In this document: piece after piece, positions 38,440-49,700 of the stretch
Layout: each line of letters starts with the position of its first letter
Position numbering within the stretch: position 1 is the first letter of the stretch
Assembly (NCBI GenBank): GCA_004794785.1
Contig: SJOL01006711.1
Coordinates: 467,695 to 531,694, forward strand
Reading direction: 5' to 3'
Source of the DNA: Opisthorchis felineus
Lineage: Eukaryota; Platyhelminthes; Trematoda; Opisthorchiida; Opisthorchiidae
Length of the DNA stretch: 64,000 nt
The notes under the pieces: generated by a model
What the model was told of the DNA's origin: nothing
Database searches by the model: none
What the model saw: only the letters and a program-made list of their open reading frames with translations
Made by a program: the position numbers and the translations under genes

Positions 38440-38692
38440 ATAGTGATCGGTGTTTGTGCTGTTTAGCAAATCGGTCCCGTGATGCTGTGAAGCCGTCCGC
38501 CTTTTCAGATCCAGTAATTAAGCTTCATTCAGCCCGTGCTGTTCAGGCAGTGGTATCACGCACGCCCTGCATGTGCGGTAGCCAGGATTCAAATCGTGGC
38601 ACGGTTGAGGATGGGCCAATAATGGGCTTCATTAAAAAAAAGCAAATATAACAAATAAAAAATAAAAAAATAAAAAAATAAAAAATAGTGAT
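38440..38692 (+). repeat. SINE with A-rich tail and possible target duplication
   Basis: A box A-like CAGTGGTATCACGC (about 38548-38561) and a good box B (GGATTCAAATCG, 38585-38596) lead to a tail of A-runs broken by single T, C or G bases (38633-38684), in places repeating as TAAAAAA. The 8-bp direct repeat ATAGTGAT flanks the block at 38440-38447 and 38685-38692, consistent with a target duplication. No hammerhead core is present, so it belongs to a different family or subfamily from the copies at 11.1, 25.8 and 34.6 kb. Confidence 0.6.
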
Positions 38693-40842
38693 TATTATTC
38701 GAGTATGAGCTAAGACTCTAACTCTTCATGACCACAGACAGTGATGTGATTACTGACGGGGCTCCAGCCTAATGGCTGCAACAGTGCAAACCGTAAACTC
38801 CAATTAATAACTTAGGGGCATTTCATTCGGATAGGATTGGAACCTTCTGGACCAAAAACGGAATATTTTGGGACATAACGTAGGGAATAATAGCACAATT
38901 TTATGAAGATTTCTGCAGTTTTAAGGATTGGCTGATTGAGTTTTTACAAAAAGACTGACAGTTTATCAATCGAACAAATAAGTATTGATCGTTCCATTAA
39001 TGTATGCTACATAATCGATCTGTACTGAATGGCAAGCAGAATAACTCTGGGTGAACAATACGGTGACGGAATAATGGTTATCAACTCCAATTAGCTGAAC
39101 GTTTTTGACGAACAGTAGCTCCACACTTTAAGCAGACGAGCAAAATTACTGGTTGGTTAGATGTGTTTTTAGCCAGTTCTTAACTAGCTGAATGCCAAGG
39201 CTGGGAGCATCTAGTGTCAGTGAGAGAATGTTTTACTGATGTACTTAACAGTGGTAGAATATACTCACTAAATACAGGTACTTCTATGGGAAAAAGCAAA
39301 CGTAAAATCTATTGACTGCAAGCGGCAATCCTAACAAAATAGTTTCACATTCATCGGCAAAGGAAGACGTTGACTACATCTGGTCTTTTAGATATTCTTT
39401 CAGGTAATATGAAAAACTGCATGCGCATTTCAGTTGTTTGTCTTTGCCCAAATCTCCAGTAGCATATTTCAGCCTTCTGACATCGACCTTAACTACACAT
39501 AACGTCCTTCGTACGCACAGTGAGATTGCAATTTAGGTTGGCCAAGTCAGCCTAAAAGAAATATATGCTCACTGGCGATATCAGTAATGAGTAGGCCTGA
39601 AATACTGCAGTGTTTAGCAGTCGTGTGGTCAGTAACACCTTAATAAGAACTGCATATTTCGTAGCGCCTGCGTCTAGGCAGCTGTTTGACTAATTAAATG
39701 AAACAACAGTCATGGATTCAATCTTGAAAGTGAATGAAGAATAATTTTAAATCATTGACATACTGTTCTAAATCGTCCACTATGTTTTTCTCAAGCCAAA
39801 CTCATTTGCGTCATTCACCTTATTTCATAAGAGCACTGAAATTTCCGCACGCATGAGTCAAGTTTTCATGGGAGGTTTATTTGTTATTGATTGCTTGGTG
39901 ATATGGACTGGAAGTACACACCGTTTCCAGGTGTGCCAGTTGCTTTGCTACCACGACTCAAAGACTGGACATCAATCAACTGTGGACTACTAGAAAAGAA
40001 CAATGATAACTTACCTACGTCTTGAGCTGGACGTTCGAACAGATAACTATGCTAAAAAACCCTAAAATTGCACGATATATGGATTTAAGACACTACCTGG
40101 TTCACACTAGGAACGTGGCAAATTTTCAGCAATTGGTTACGCAATCCCTCCGTCAGCTGGGACATTCCATTAACATTTTTACTATTAGAAACTGGGGTGA
40201 TGGAGAATTCGGGAACAAAAAACGTTTTAAAGTGTCGTCTTTTTAGGAACGCGGATCTAGACGCATCACTGAATTAGAATCAGTCATAAGAACTTCGACG
40301 CTCGATTTGGTTAGTTCTCTGTCAACTAGAAATTTATACCCTAACATGAATTACCAGCTGATCTGTTAGGAAGATGGTCTTCGTAATGCAAGTTAGTTTT
40401 GTTCACATCGATTTGAGTGAAATCGCTGGTTCAGTAAGTTAGCTAAAATCCCATTCCAAATGCTCTTATTGATGCAAATCATACAGTCAAACGCTGGACT
40501 CTTCCTAAATGTGGTTGAACTTAGACGGCCGAGGTGTCATTTTGGGACTGAGTGGTAAGCGCAGATCTACAATGCTTTCATTTCAAAGTTGTATTTTTAT
40601 GGATTATTGTGCCTGCACCTGTCACTATCTTTGCGTATCATTTTGAACCATTTCATTTGTATAAATTATCAAGTCGCGAGTGGTGAAATGGAAACCATAA
40701 TCCGATTATTGCTTCCATTCTAACTATAGTGTTGGTAGCCTGCTGAACACGCAAACTTGGAAATAAAATAATTCTGCCTAATCACACACTGCTAAACCAG
40801 CCACTTTAGCCGATCAAGTCGTGTGTTTCACTAACTGATCAG

Positions 40843-40910
40843 AATACTTGAGTGGATAAGAGCGCGAACTGCCACTTCAAAAATATGGGCAGAGATTCCA
40901 CAGGCACCCT
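40843..40910 (+). repeat. tRNA-related remnant
   Basis: Box A-like TTGAGTGGATAAGAGCGC (40848-40865) and weak box B-like GGGCAGAGATTCCAC (40887-40901) are at tRNA-like spacing. Acceptor arms do not pair. Probably a SINE head. Confidence 0.35.
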
Positions 40911-41945
40911 AAGCGTGTCTCCTGAAACACGTTATAATGTTCTGTTTAGGTAACAAACCACAGGCCAAGCGGTAAAAAGATACTTTATTTTCCCGTTGCA
41001 TGGGTCACTTGACAGAAAAGTTCTTGTGCACATTGTGTGTAAATTTGTCGAATTAGGTCTGTGGCAAAGGTTTGGTTGGGTGAGCCGGGTAATGTCCAAA
41101 CATCTCAGTGAGGTGCATGCAGTTGTTTGTGTGCATATAAGCACTCAGAAAGCTTGAGCGCACATACTAATCGCTGCATCGCCTAAAAACGTCTCTACTT
41201 CGTGTTTACTCGTTTTCTTGGGGGTTATAAACGACGCAACAAAGATGACATGCTCGCCCTCGTTTGTGGGTAAATTCGATGCGCTACATGTTCGTCGACC
41301 ACACACATAGGTACTTGCTGTGCGGTGTACCTAATCAACTGCAACAGTTGGAAGCAAAAACAGACATTTTTCAGCTTTCTATCACATAAAGGTTATATTT
41401 GTTTCATCTGGAATCTAACATGAAAACCATACAATCATGAGGAATGCGTGGAACACTGATGAAGTGATACTGTGTACTGACTGAATGTTTCCGCTTTTAT
41501 AGACTTTTATCTTTATAAAATCTGTCTAAAAGTCTTCAATATATTTCAAGTGCTCTTCAACTTTAATGAATGCATGGTTCGTTGTGTAGTTAACAGAAAA
41601 AGCCAGTAACTAATGATAACTAGCCTTCTGCCGCGGACAAAATGCAAATAAATGAAGCTGAGATCAGTTAATGGGCTGAACTAAACCTAACAACAAATTA
41701 AAAAATAATTTCCACTGAGGAAGTCGCGCAAATCTTGAGACCGAAAGGGCCAACGATAAATCAAACGTAGTATGGTTTCAGCATCAACGAAATCTGGGAA
41801 CAGGATTGACTTATGCAATATACAGCTTATAAGGATACTTCCGCGCCTTCTTAGCTGACTGCATTTTATTAAAAATTGCGGACTTGACTCCGGTTACAGC
41901 GGCATCTCTTTCTACAGATGACTGAAGCTAACAGCCGTGACTTGA

Positions 41946-41961
41946 CATCATCATCATCATC
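41946..41961. repeat. (CAT)n microsatellite
   Basis: About five uninterrupted CAT units (CATCATCATCATCATC). Confidence 0.8.
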
Positions 41962-42741
41962 GACAGCATGATATCAGTGTTCAATACCGATGCTTCACTG
42001 CTGACTTGACATACATCTGGAAGAAAAAGCGAGCCACCTCTCCCCCAATGTTGAGGATTTGTCCAACAAACTGGATTAATCTTTGGGACTAATCAGCAGT
42101 CTGCATTCCACGAAACTCAGTAGAGCATACCTCTTCAAGAAGGAAATGCTTTGCGTAATGCTGCACAGGCGTTATATTTCTGGTCACAATCTAATCACAT
42201 CAGCATACTTTTCGAAAATCGCCTTCCTTCAGTGGCATTACCCAAGAGATTGCTCCTACGTGGCATTTTCTGAACAAGTTAACGTGCTGCCTCTTGGGGG
42301 AGGATGTGCTTTGACCAAACAAATTGATTAAACATTTGCCAGGCAATAGTATTTGGTTGGTTGCCCCTTAATTGTCCACCTAAAGCAGCAATCTGAATAA
42401 AAATAATGGCTGATAAACCAAGCCGAATTAGATGGTTTAGATTACCTTCCAATAAAGAGTCTTTGATGGCGGCTTTTTTCAAACGTTTGCTGCAAGTTCA
42501 TCACTGCGTTGTATGTCACAATTGCCGGTGAAATTTCTAGAGCTTTTCCCAAGCACCACTGGTATCACAATCCCCTAAGTCTTCACTAACGACAGTACGT
42601 CTCATTCCCTATTCACCTGATGCTCTAGCGTACTGACTGTACCCTGTGATTTCAACGGTCTTAGTGCCTGCGTTTGCTGAGGCTGAAAGGGGAGTAAACG
42701 TTTTTGTATCTGCCGCTCAAACGATAAACGATACCACATAC

Positions 42742-42936
42742 CTCCCAGTGTTTGCTTAGCCGAACTTGAAGCCAAGAGCTTCAAAGCCGATAGAAATGGG
42801 TTAGATAAATGAAACGAAAGTGGGAATGCACTTGTCTTGGAACAAATGGTCAAATATTCCTTGCTGTCGTGAACTTCCATAAAATTTGGTGTCCACATGA
42901 CTTGGATAAAGATCACACCGTCAATATCCTGGCAGT
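42742..42936 (-). CDS. candidate internal exon, unrecognised
   Basis: On the minus strand, the acceptor TGCGTTTTTTAG and the donor GTATGT bound exactly 195 bp (65 codons, phase-neutral). The frame is open throughout and reads CQDIDGVIFIQVMW, then TPNFMEVHDSKEYL, then ICSKTSAFPLSFHL and a Ser/Leu/Lys-rich end. Length divisible by three, two good splice sites and ordinary composition make this one of the better exon candidates in the window. I do not recognise the family. It lies 430 bp from, and on the opposite strand to, the gene remnant at 43.4 kb. Confidence 0.35.
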
Positions 42937-43364
42937 CTAAAAAACGCACCGGCTCTACCTCTTATTCTAGGGACCAAAAGGGATTTAGCGAAAAATAACA
43001 AGCCACCGTCAGATGTTTTTAGACATAACTGGAAAACTCGTACTAGATCATCGGACGACTAGAGCACCACATCAGTGACCAATTCCGTCCGACGAAATCG
43101 GTGACTATTCACTAGTTGTTTATCTGGCTTGGGCTTAATACAGCCAAGGTGACAGGTTTTACTTGATAGTCAAAAGACAAGCAGACAGACTGAGTACCTT
43201 TGTGGCAAATCGTGCTTGGTGTCTTCATTTAGGGATTTTAAGGGAGCTGACGCCGATAACATTAGAATATAAAATCATGCCCTGTTTCGCGTGAAGTTTA
43301 AGCTGCTCCTGAGAATGCACCAAAAAATTTTATTTCCAGAATCCTTAATTTTAATATTTTACAG

Positions 43365-43959
43365 GCCATCTGAAAAGGATTCGCAATGATGAGTGCCGTC
43401 CAAACCTACTTCACGGTCGCCAAGTTCAGCCCAGAAATATTCCACTCGCACTCGGTGGAGAACAGTGGACCACACTGGAAAAATCTACTCGGAAAGGCCT
43501 TCTAGGCCAACTCGTTGCCGATGTTTCCTATCAAGTGCAATGAATTCCGAATTACTTATCGCATTTGCCAACTCTTGAAAAAGAATGTCAATCAGCCATC
43601 TAAACAATATTTCGCCAAGCTCGGCGAACAGATCAACAGCTACCTGATCAACAACCAACAATATTTCTACAAGTAGAGACAACGCGCTGCGCAAGAGGTG
43701 ATACAATGCAAGTGGAAGAAAATATGGATAAAACAGTCAACGTGGCTAACTTTGGTGGCCTCTCTAGCCTGACTAGCAACTTGCCGGACAAGCACCTTCG
43801 TACGGGATGTCCTAATAAAACGCTTAGTTCCCCTGATCAACTGAATTCTACTCTGAAGGCTTTAAAAGGCATACTCCGGTAAAGAGAATAATGTCATCCA
43901 GACTACTGTTTCTGAAGGATAGCAAATCTGAAAAAGATGACAAGCACGTCGAAATCTTT
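43365..43959 (+). pseudogene. frame-broken remnant of an unidentified protein gene
   Basis: This 595-bp tract starts after a clear acceptor (AATTTTAATATTTTACAG, ending 43364) and ends at a donor (GTAAGT from 43960). It is GC-richer than its surroundings and reads like protein in blocks. From ATG 43386 one frame gives TVAKFSPEIFHSHSVEN and WKNLLGKAF, a TAG, then FRITYRICQLLKKN, QYFAKLGEQINSYLINN, a second TAG and RQRAAQEVIQ. After a third stop it gives FVRDVLIKRLVPLIN. A frameshift then leads to FYSEGFKRHTPVKRIM and SRLLFLKDSKSEKDD up to the donor. The multiple stops and the frameshift point to a decayed exon or a pseudogene. Peptides are helix-rich and no domain is recognised. In the first 180 bp a second frame is also open, so the original frame there is uncertain. 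Confidence 0.45.
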
Positions 43960-46269
43960 AGGGTAAGTTCGCTTTGTCTACATAAGTGGATCATCATGTT
44001 TTTGTTCCCATGAAAAACAGGATCGTTTTTATCCGATCGAGTTATTTAAGCCCTACTGGCCTTCTCGAAGAAGGATAACTGCTCCTCAATAGTTGCCGTC
44101 ATTTTGGCCTTAGCAATACAGTCATTACGTTTCTCGGCACCATACTGTCCACAGTAAGAGGTGTACTTTCTCGAACTAATTCAGAGTAAATGCATCTGTT
44201 CAGAGGTTATGCTACTTGTTTACGCTTTGTTAAATCTTGGTGCATCACCACCAGTGCGAAAAACCTAAGGCATTTTATATGTGAACTAGGATAGAGGAAT
44301 GCCCTACCCCTTGCTAATCATACCCCGACACATCATGCTCTCCGAAACCAGTGGTATCAAAACGATACATGTTTTAAGACACCTTGATTTCCCTTAATCA
44401 GAAGTCGGACAAAAATATGTGACAATGCACACTAATGAGCTGAAAAAAACTACTGCAACTGGAGATTGTCTCGTTAGTTGAAGATTGATCTCAAAAGCGA
44501 ACAGCCGAGTCTTTTCGGCCTATCAAGTTGAAGAATATGCAAAAATGGCTACGTTTGAAAACCCCTACAGCAGTGGTGCTTGGTTTATTCATCGGGTCGT
44601 CCCATAAACTCACGAGTACCTTTGAATCGCCCAGCACCTGTTGATCAGTCGGGTTGTCTATACTCATAGACAGGACTTTGAGTGTGACTTCAAGCTGGTT
44701 TATTCGCTGCGCGCTATAAATGTATGTTCAGTTTAGCCCTTCTCCCATACAGTCAGCTTAGTTGGTCTTCACTGTGTCCCCTACAATTCTGGTTGACCAG
44801 GTGCATGTGGGTTATATCCAAATCTAGAGGGATCGATCAGATATCGAATGAATTCTTCCGAGGATATTGTCTCAGTATACCAAAGCTAAACTTAGACACC
44901 CAACGGCCTCATTCAAATCGTTTTCACAACCACCAAAGAAACGTGATGATGATCACATGGGGAAGTTCTAAATGGGGCCTGTGTCTGGAGCGGCGTTGAT
45001 GCCAGGGGGCAATTAAGGCCCGGGTACCACCGCCAGTCCGAGTTGAAAAAATCATTGGGATGCCATTTGTGTAGTTTGCACTGCGGGGTACAGTAGTACT
45101 ATTTAAAGAGTTCACTTAACTTCTAACAAGAGGCAGTCCCAAAAAGGCAGAAGCAATGCGCGTAGATATACTCACAACTGCAATTTTTCTTAGTACTTAC
45201 AACAGGCACAACTGAACAAGAATCGGATCTCTATTTTATGACTTTATTCACCAAAGTTGACTTGCAGCTCATTGTGCAGATCTATTTACGCACAGTTCGA
45301 AGTTTGACTAGGATATAAGACTCATAAAACATCGAAGACTAAACCTACCTTGTTGGTTTCTAAGAGGAATGAAGCCATAATTCAGTTGTCGCGGGGTTTT
45401 CGTGGACTCTTTAGTGGCGTTACGTCAACCTAACTAAGTATCCTTGAGATTCGGAGGTATATTCAGACACAACAGCGAATAGAATATACGGTATATTTAT
45501 CAGCGGTAGTAAGGTGAATAGGAAATAACAAGCCATGGGATTATCTCATTCCTAGTGACCGGAAAATGTTGGCTTCGAACTTTGCTTTCTTTAAGATCAA
45601 TCACCGTCTGCTATTGTTGTGGATAACAAGTAGAGATAGGCGTTGTGATGACAAAGAGTGCTGATCAGGTTTAAACATTTTGGTGCGTTTTATTAAAAAA
45701 AACACTATTTAATTCATTTGCAAGTAACTAAGTTGTATGATACTGAGTCCCGTACTTCGTAGTATATATTTCGCTGGGCTTTACCTTCATAATAAATTTT
45801 TCTTATGTATTCGTTGCATTCGATTGCCAAAATAAAATAGCACCCTGAGGTCTTGGAACCGAAGCACTGTCACGTTGAGGGAAACTATTTTCTCTTTGCC
45901 ATCTAGCTAGGCCTTAGATGTACGTCGAAAATGCCGCTCACTCCAAAGCCGCAAACTCACGACAAAAGCGTGTGAACGTCAGGCTCATGGAACACGACGG
46001 CGCGTTATCTTTGTGAGTCATTCGGTAAACAGTACGTGAGATGTGTGCCCCAGCTAATGCCCACTTGGGAAGAATGTGACGTGGAAATCTGCGGAGGGCT
46101 GATAACTCAGAAATAATCAAAAATGGGTGTAGGGTTAAGCGGTATCAGGAGGCATTTAAATGGACACTAGAAAAAATAACTGGTCTCCTTGGAATCAACT
46201 GGGTACTATACATTTGCTCTTTATTACCGTCGACCCAGTCGTGTTAGACCTGTACACCAGTCGGTGACT
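43960..46269. other. no convincing gene
   Basis: Downstream of the remnant only short frames occur. I found no follow-on exon that would continue it in a defensible frame. Confidence 0.45.
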
Positions 46270-46345
46270 TTATTGTTGGACTGACTCTGTCTTCCAGTTC
46301 AGAAGCTCTGCCGACCAAACCATTAACCCACAGAGCTAGTTCGGT
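46270..46345 (-). repeat. tRNA-related remnant
   Basis: On the minus strand, TAGCTCTGTGGGTTAATGG (46320-46338) resembles box A, and AGAGTCAGTCC (46278-46288) is a weak box B at suitable spacing. The acceptor stem does not pair. Probably a SINE head. Confidence 0.35.
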
Positions 46346-46608
46346 TTCGGAAAGTTTCGTGAAGAATGGTTTCCTGATTGGTTCCAGAATTTTTGCTTGA
46401 TTGATTATTCATTCCACCGATTGTAACAATGTACCACCATTTACACATTAGCATTTCCTGGCCGTGCAGACACCGTAGATAAATAAGCTTCACTTTGGAG
46501 CGCAAATTGCCTATCTTTGATAAAACTGGATCGATTTTTAAATTAACTGGACAAAAGTTGTAAGAACTGTCTTATACAAAATAAAGCTTTCGATATATTT
46601 TTCTTCAG

Positions 46609-46719
46609 GAGCGAAGCATACGAAACTGGTGGTAACGCAATTTTTCTCGTTCAACGATATTGTAGAAATTCTGGCAAACCGCCACCTAATACAACATTAG
46701 GTTCGTTAAAACAACTAAG
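46609..46719 (+). CDS. candidate internal exon, unrecognised
   Basis: A strong acceptor (ATATATTTTTCTTCAG, ending 46608) opens a frame (second phase) reading SEAYETGGNAIFLVQRY, then CRNSGKPPPNTTLG and SLKQLR up to a possible donor AAG/GTACCA at 46720. The frame remains open about 26 codons further. An alternative donor (TTAG/GTTCGT) lies 19 bp upstream. The composition is natural-looking, but no family is recognised and no neighbouring exon can be joined with confidence. Confidence 0.3.
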
Positions 46720-49700
46720 GTACCACACTAGAGTACATAAGCAATTAAGCAGTAGGTCTGTGCTTATGATCTTCACATTATTCTAAAACATGATTCTAAA
46801 ACAGTAGGCCCAAAACAGCAGCTACCTTTACACAATTCCATCTTTATGTTTATGTTGCCCCGTATCAATTTTCTGCAACTGATGGGAAGTATTCTGTTAC
46901 CGTGTTTCAAAATAAACATGTTGGTCCGTTTGCTGAGTTAAATGCAGCAAGACAATGAAAGATAACACTGCTTCCGCTAAAACTACATTGCACTCAAGTA
47001 TTGGCAGAAACTTAAACTTTCTAGCCTAAAGCATAACCTACCATACCGCCTTAGCTTTTCTGTATGAAACTGTCGTGTATAACTATGCTTATCGAAGTAG
47101 TTCTTCAGATAACATTGATAAACTAAACTTTTTCGAGTTCAATGAAAATTTAATTATGCATCTTGAAGTGGGTCGAAGGCGCGACAAACCTACCGCAAAC
47201 TGTCGCAGAAGTAGGATTAAATCAACCGCGTTCGGGTGTGCACCAAACTTCGGGTCCAACAATGACAGACGAATAGCATGGTCACATAATATACACATCT
47301 ATCACTACAGCAGCTGCCCTTTAGAGACAAATGTGACCAAAAAATTATTTCACGTTTTGAATTTTATGGACAAATGCATCTGCTCCTTATATCTTTGTCA
47401 GCAATGCACTTAAGTGCGTCTGCTTTTTTCGTCAAACGTTTTTGAACCTAAATGTGTTTGTTTCAACTGTAAAACCGTTTGACTTAATTTCCGAGTACTG
47501 ATTCCGATCGCATAGACCTGATAAGCTGACAAACATATCGCCACACATTTTAGGCCCCGTCGTTTGGCTCACTGGATTTCTGGGGAAGAAAGCTTTCTCG
47601 AATTCCTCATTTCTCGGTTCAGGCTCTTTCTGCACCCAACCTTAAAACTACGTGAATCGATGTAACCAACTATTCGATATGAATGATCAGACAATTCTGT
47701 AACTGTCCCCTGCCTCCCCAGTTTGTATGCATACGGGTCGAACATATATATCGAAAAATTTTCAGTTAAACGAATGTTTGATCGTCTACTTCTTGACAAT
47801 ATGTCAAATGTAGCACATAAAATTAAGAATTACAAAATAAGACCAGTTTGAAAATACAGTTTCTTTACTTAGAATTTAAATCCCATTTTGCAATCATCCA
47901 CTGAAGGAGTAAGTAACCTAAACTACGTAACCGTTTAGGTCGTTTCGGCACAGCCGTACGCTTGCAGATTTTTCATCCTGTTACCTGAATTTTCCCACAG
48001 GCATTTGTCACGAATTACGAAGTGATATGACTGTTGGTGAGTTCTGGTGGAGTCCAAACAACTTTATCGTAACCGGGTAATTTAAGGGACAATGAGGATT
48101 TACAGTATTCACAAGTTGGACCAGCCCTAGTGCTATTTAGGCGAGCAAGCAATATTCTTGCTAAAAAAATTTCAGTAGCAACGGCGCCGAGAAAAATTAG
48201 GTCACTCCATTTTGCTAGTAATCTGTCTCGAAATGGCTTCTTCCACAAGGAAATTCCCGCACAGCATTTCTCGAATTCATATTTCCACCTCAGATTTTTA
48301 AAAATAAATAAGCCTTGTACAGCAGAGCTGATTGGTCCCGATACAGGAGTTCAAGAGGACTGAACTGCAGCAACCTTTTAATTGGTGTCGTCTGCTAACC
48401 AGTATGGACTTAGAGAAACACATTTGACAAACACAATTTGTTAGACGGGCGCATTTTATAAGATATACCAGATAAAAAATATCCATCTTTGGCACATGAA
48501 CATGAGACAAAAATATACCCGCAACCTTTTCCAGATTACACAGTAACTTCTGGCTTCAAAACACAAGGTGAGATGAACCAAGCTGTAGCTGAAAGCTCAT
48601 GTTGGGCTGCGCTAAGTAAGCTGGGTCTTATGTTTTCAAGATCGAAGGCAAATTCGGGACTGTGTGTTTCATGGCTCACCAGCAAGAGTAGATCCCTACC
48701 TCCGTGGAAGTGTTTCCACCAGAAAATGGAAATAGCTCATACTTCTTAGCATAGCCACGTAGTCTGAAATTTGATAGATTGACCTCTAAATTTTTTAAAA
48801 TAACAGGAATATAAGCAGAGAGAATTTACAGCTAGAGTAGGATAGTAGTTCCAAAATTTGAAAACATCCATGTTCCAGCGGATGAACTTGAAGAATGTTG
48901 CTGCGGTTGTTCACTCCACAGTGTAAAGCAGTCACACCAAAACATCATATGGTTTTATTCGCTTGGTGTATAAAAATATGGCATTCGGTACTATCGTTGC
49001 ATCGCAGTTTTTTCGTAGACTAAATCGGACGTTTGGTGATGGCATTTGCATATTTAACGGACAGCAATGTTTAATATAGAAATGGAATGGAAAAAAATAC
49101 CAGTGGGTAACTCTAAGCCCCATCAAAAATCTAGTCTGTCAAGTTCAGTAGAACTCTATTTTAGAGCTCTCCTATATGAATCTCGATAACATTTTGCCAA
49201 ATTTGGAACCAGCCGCCAGTTGGAGTTCGTTTCTATTGGGGACAGTAGAGAAATGATTCACAATGAATCATTGAAGACACTCTAGGTTGTCCAAAGATGG
49301 ATTAGCCTGACAAGTACACTTTTACCGATTGGACCTAGTGCTCCATTCTACCAATACTGGTTGAGCAGAACAGGTATTTTGGCCCATCGGCGTCCCTTTT
49401 CATTGCGCCACCATGTGGGTGGTTGGCAACTTTCGCCGCATCGCTAACTAACCAATAGGTTGGTACAGTCCTTACCCATGAGAGCGTTTTAGTAGCCTCA
49501 AAAGGGGCGAAGCAAACAGGCTGAAACACCATTAAAAAGCACATCCAAGTGACGCCCCTGCCTCAGCTGGCATGATGAGTTTTAGAAATGTGTAGGATCA
49601 ATGGATCGACCGTATAGTCTACCAGGCCAACCACGATGACAAATGCCTGCCGGTTTTCGGCTGCGGAGCGCCACATAAAACTAGTCCGTTCCGCTTTACA

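Larger units (their letters stand above)
38693..42741. other. no convincing gene
   Basis: Contains a tRNA-related remnant (40843-40910) and a short CAT microsatellite (41946-41961). Two overlapping frames near 41190-41310 look mildly coding-like, but no pair of splice sites selects either. Confidence 0.4.

Noticed and set aside
43485..43706. Leu/Val-rich 73-codon minus-strand frame that looks like a membrane protein
   Set aside because: It is antisense to the better-supported plus-strand gene remnant, so its hydrophobic look is a shadow of Lys/Asn/Gln-rich coding on the other strand.
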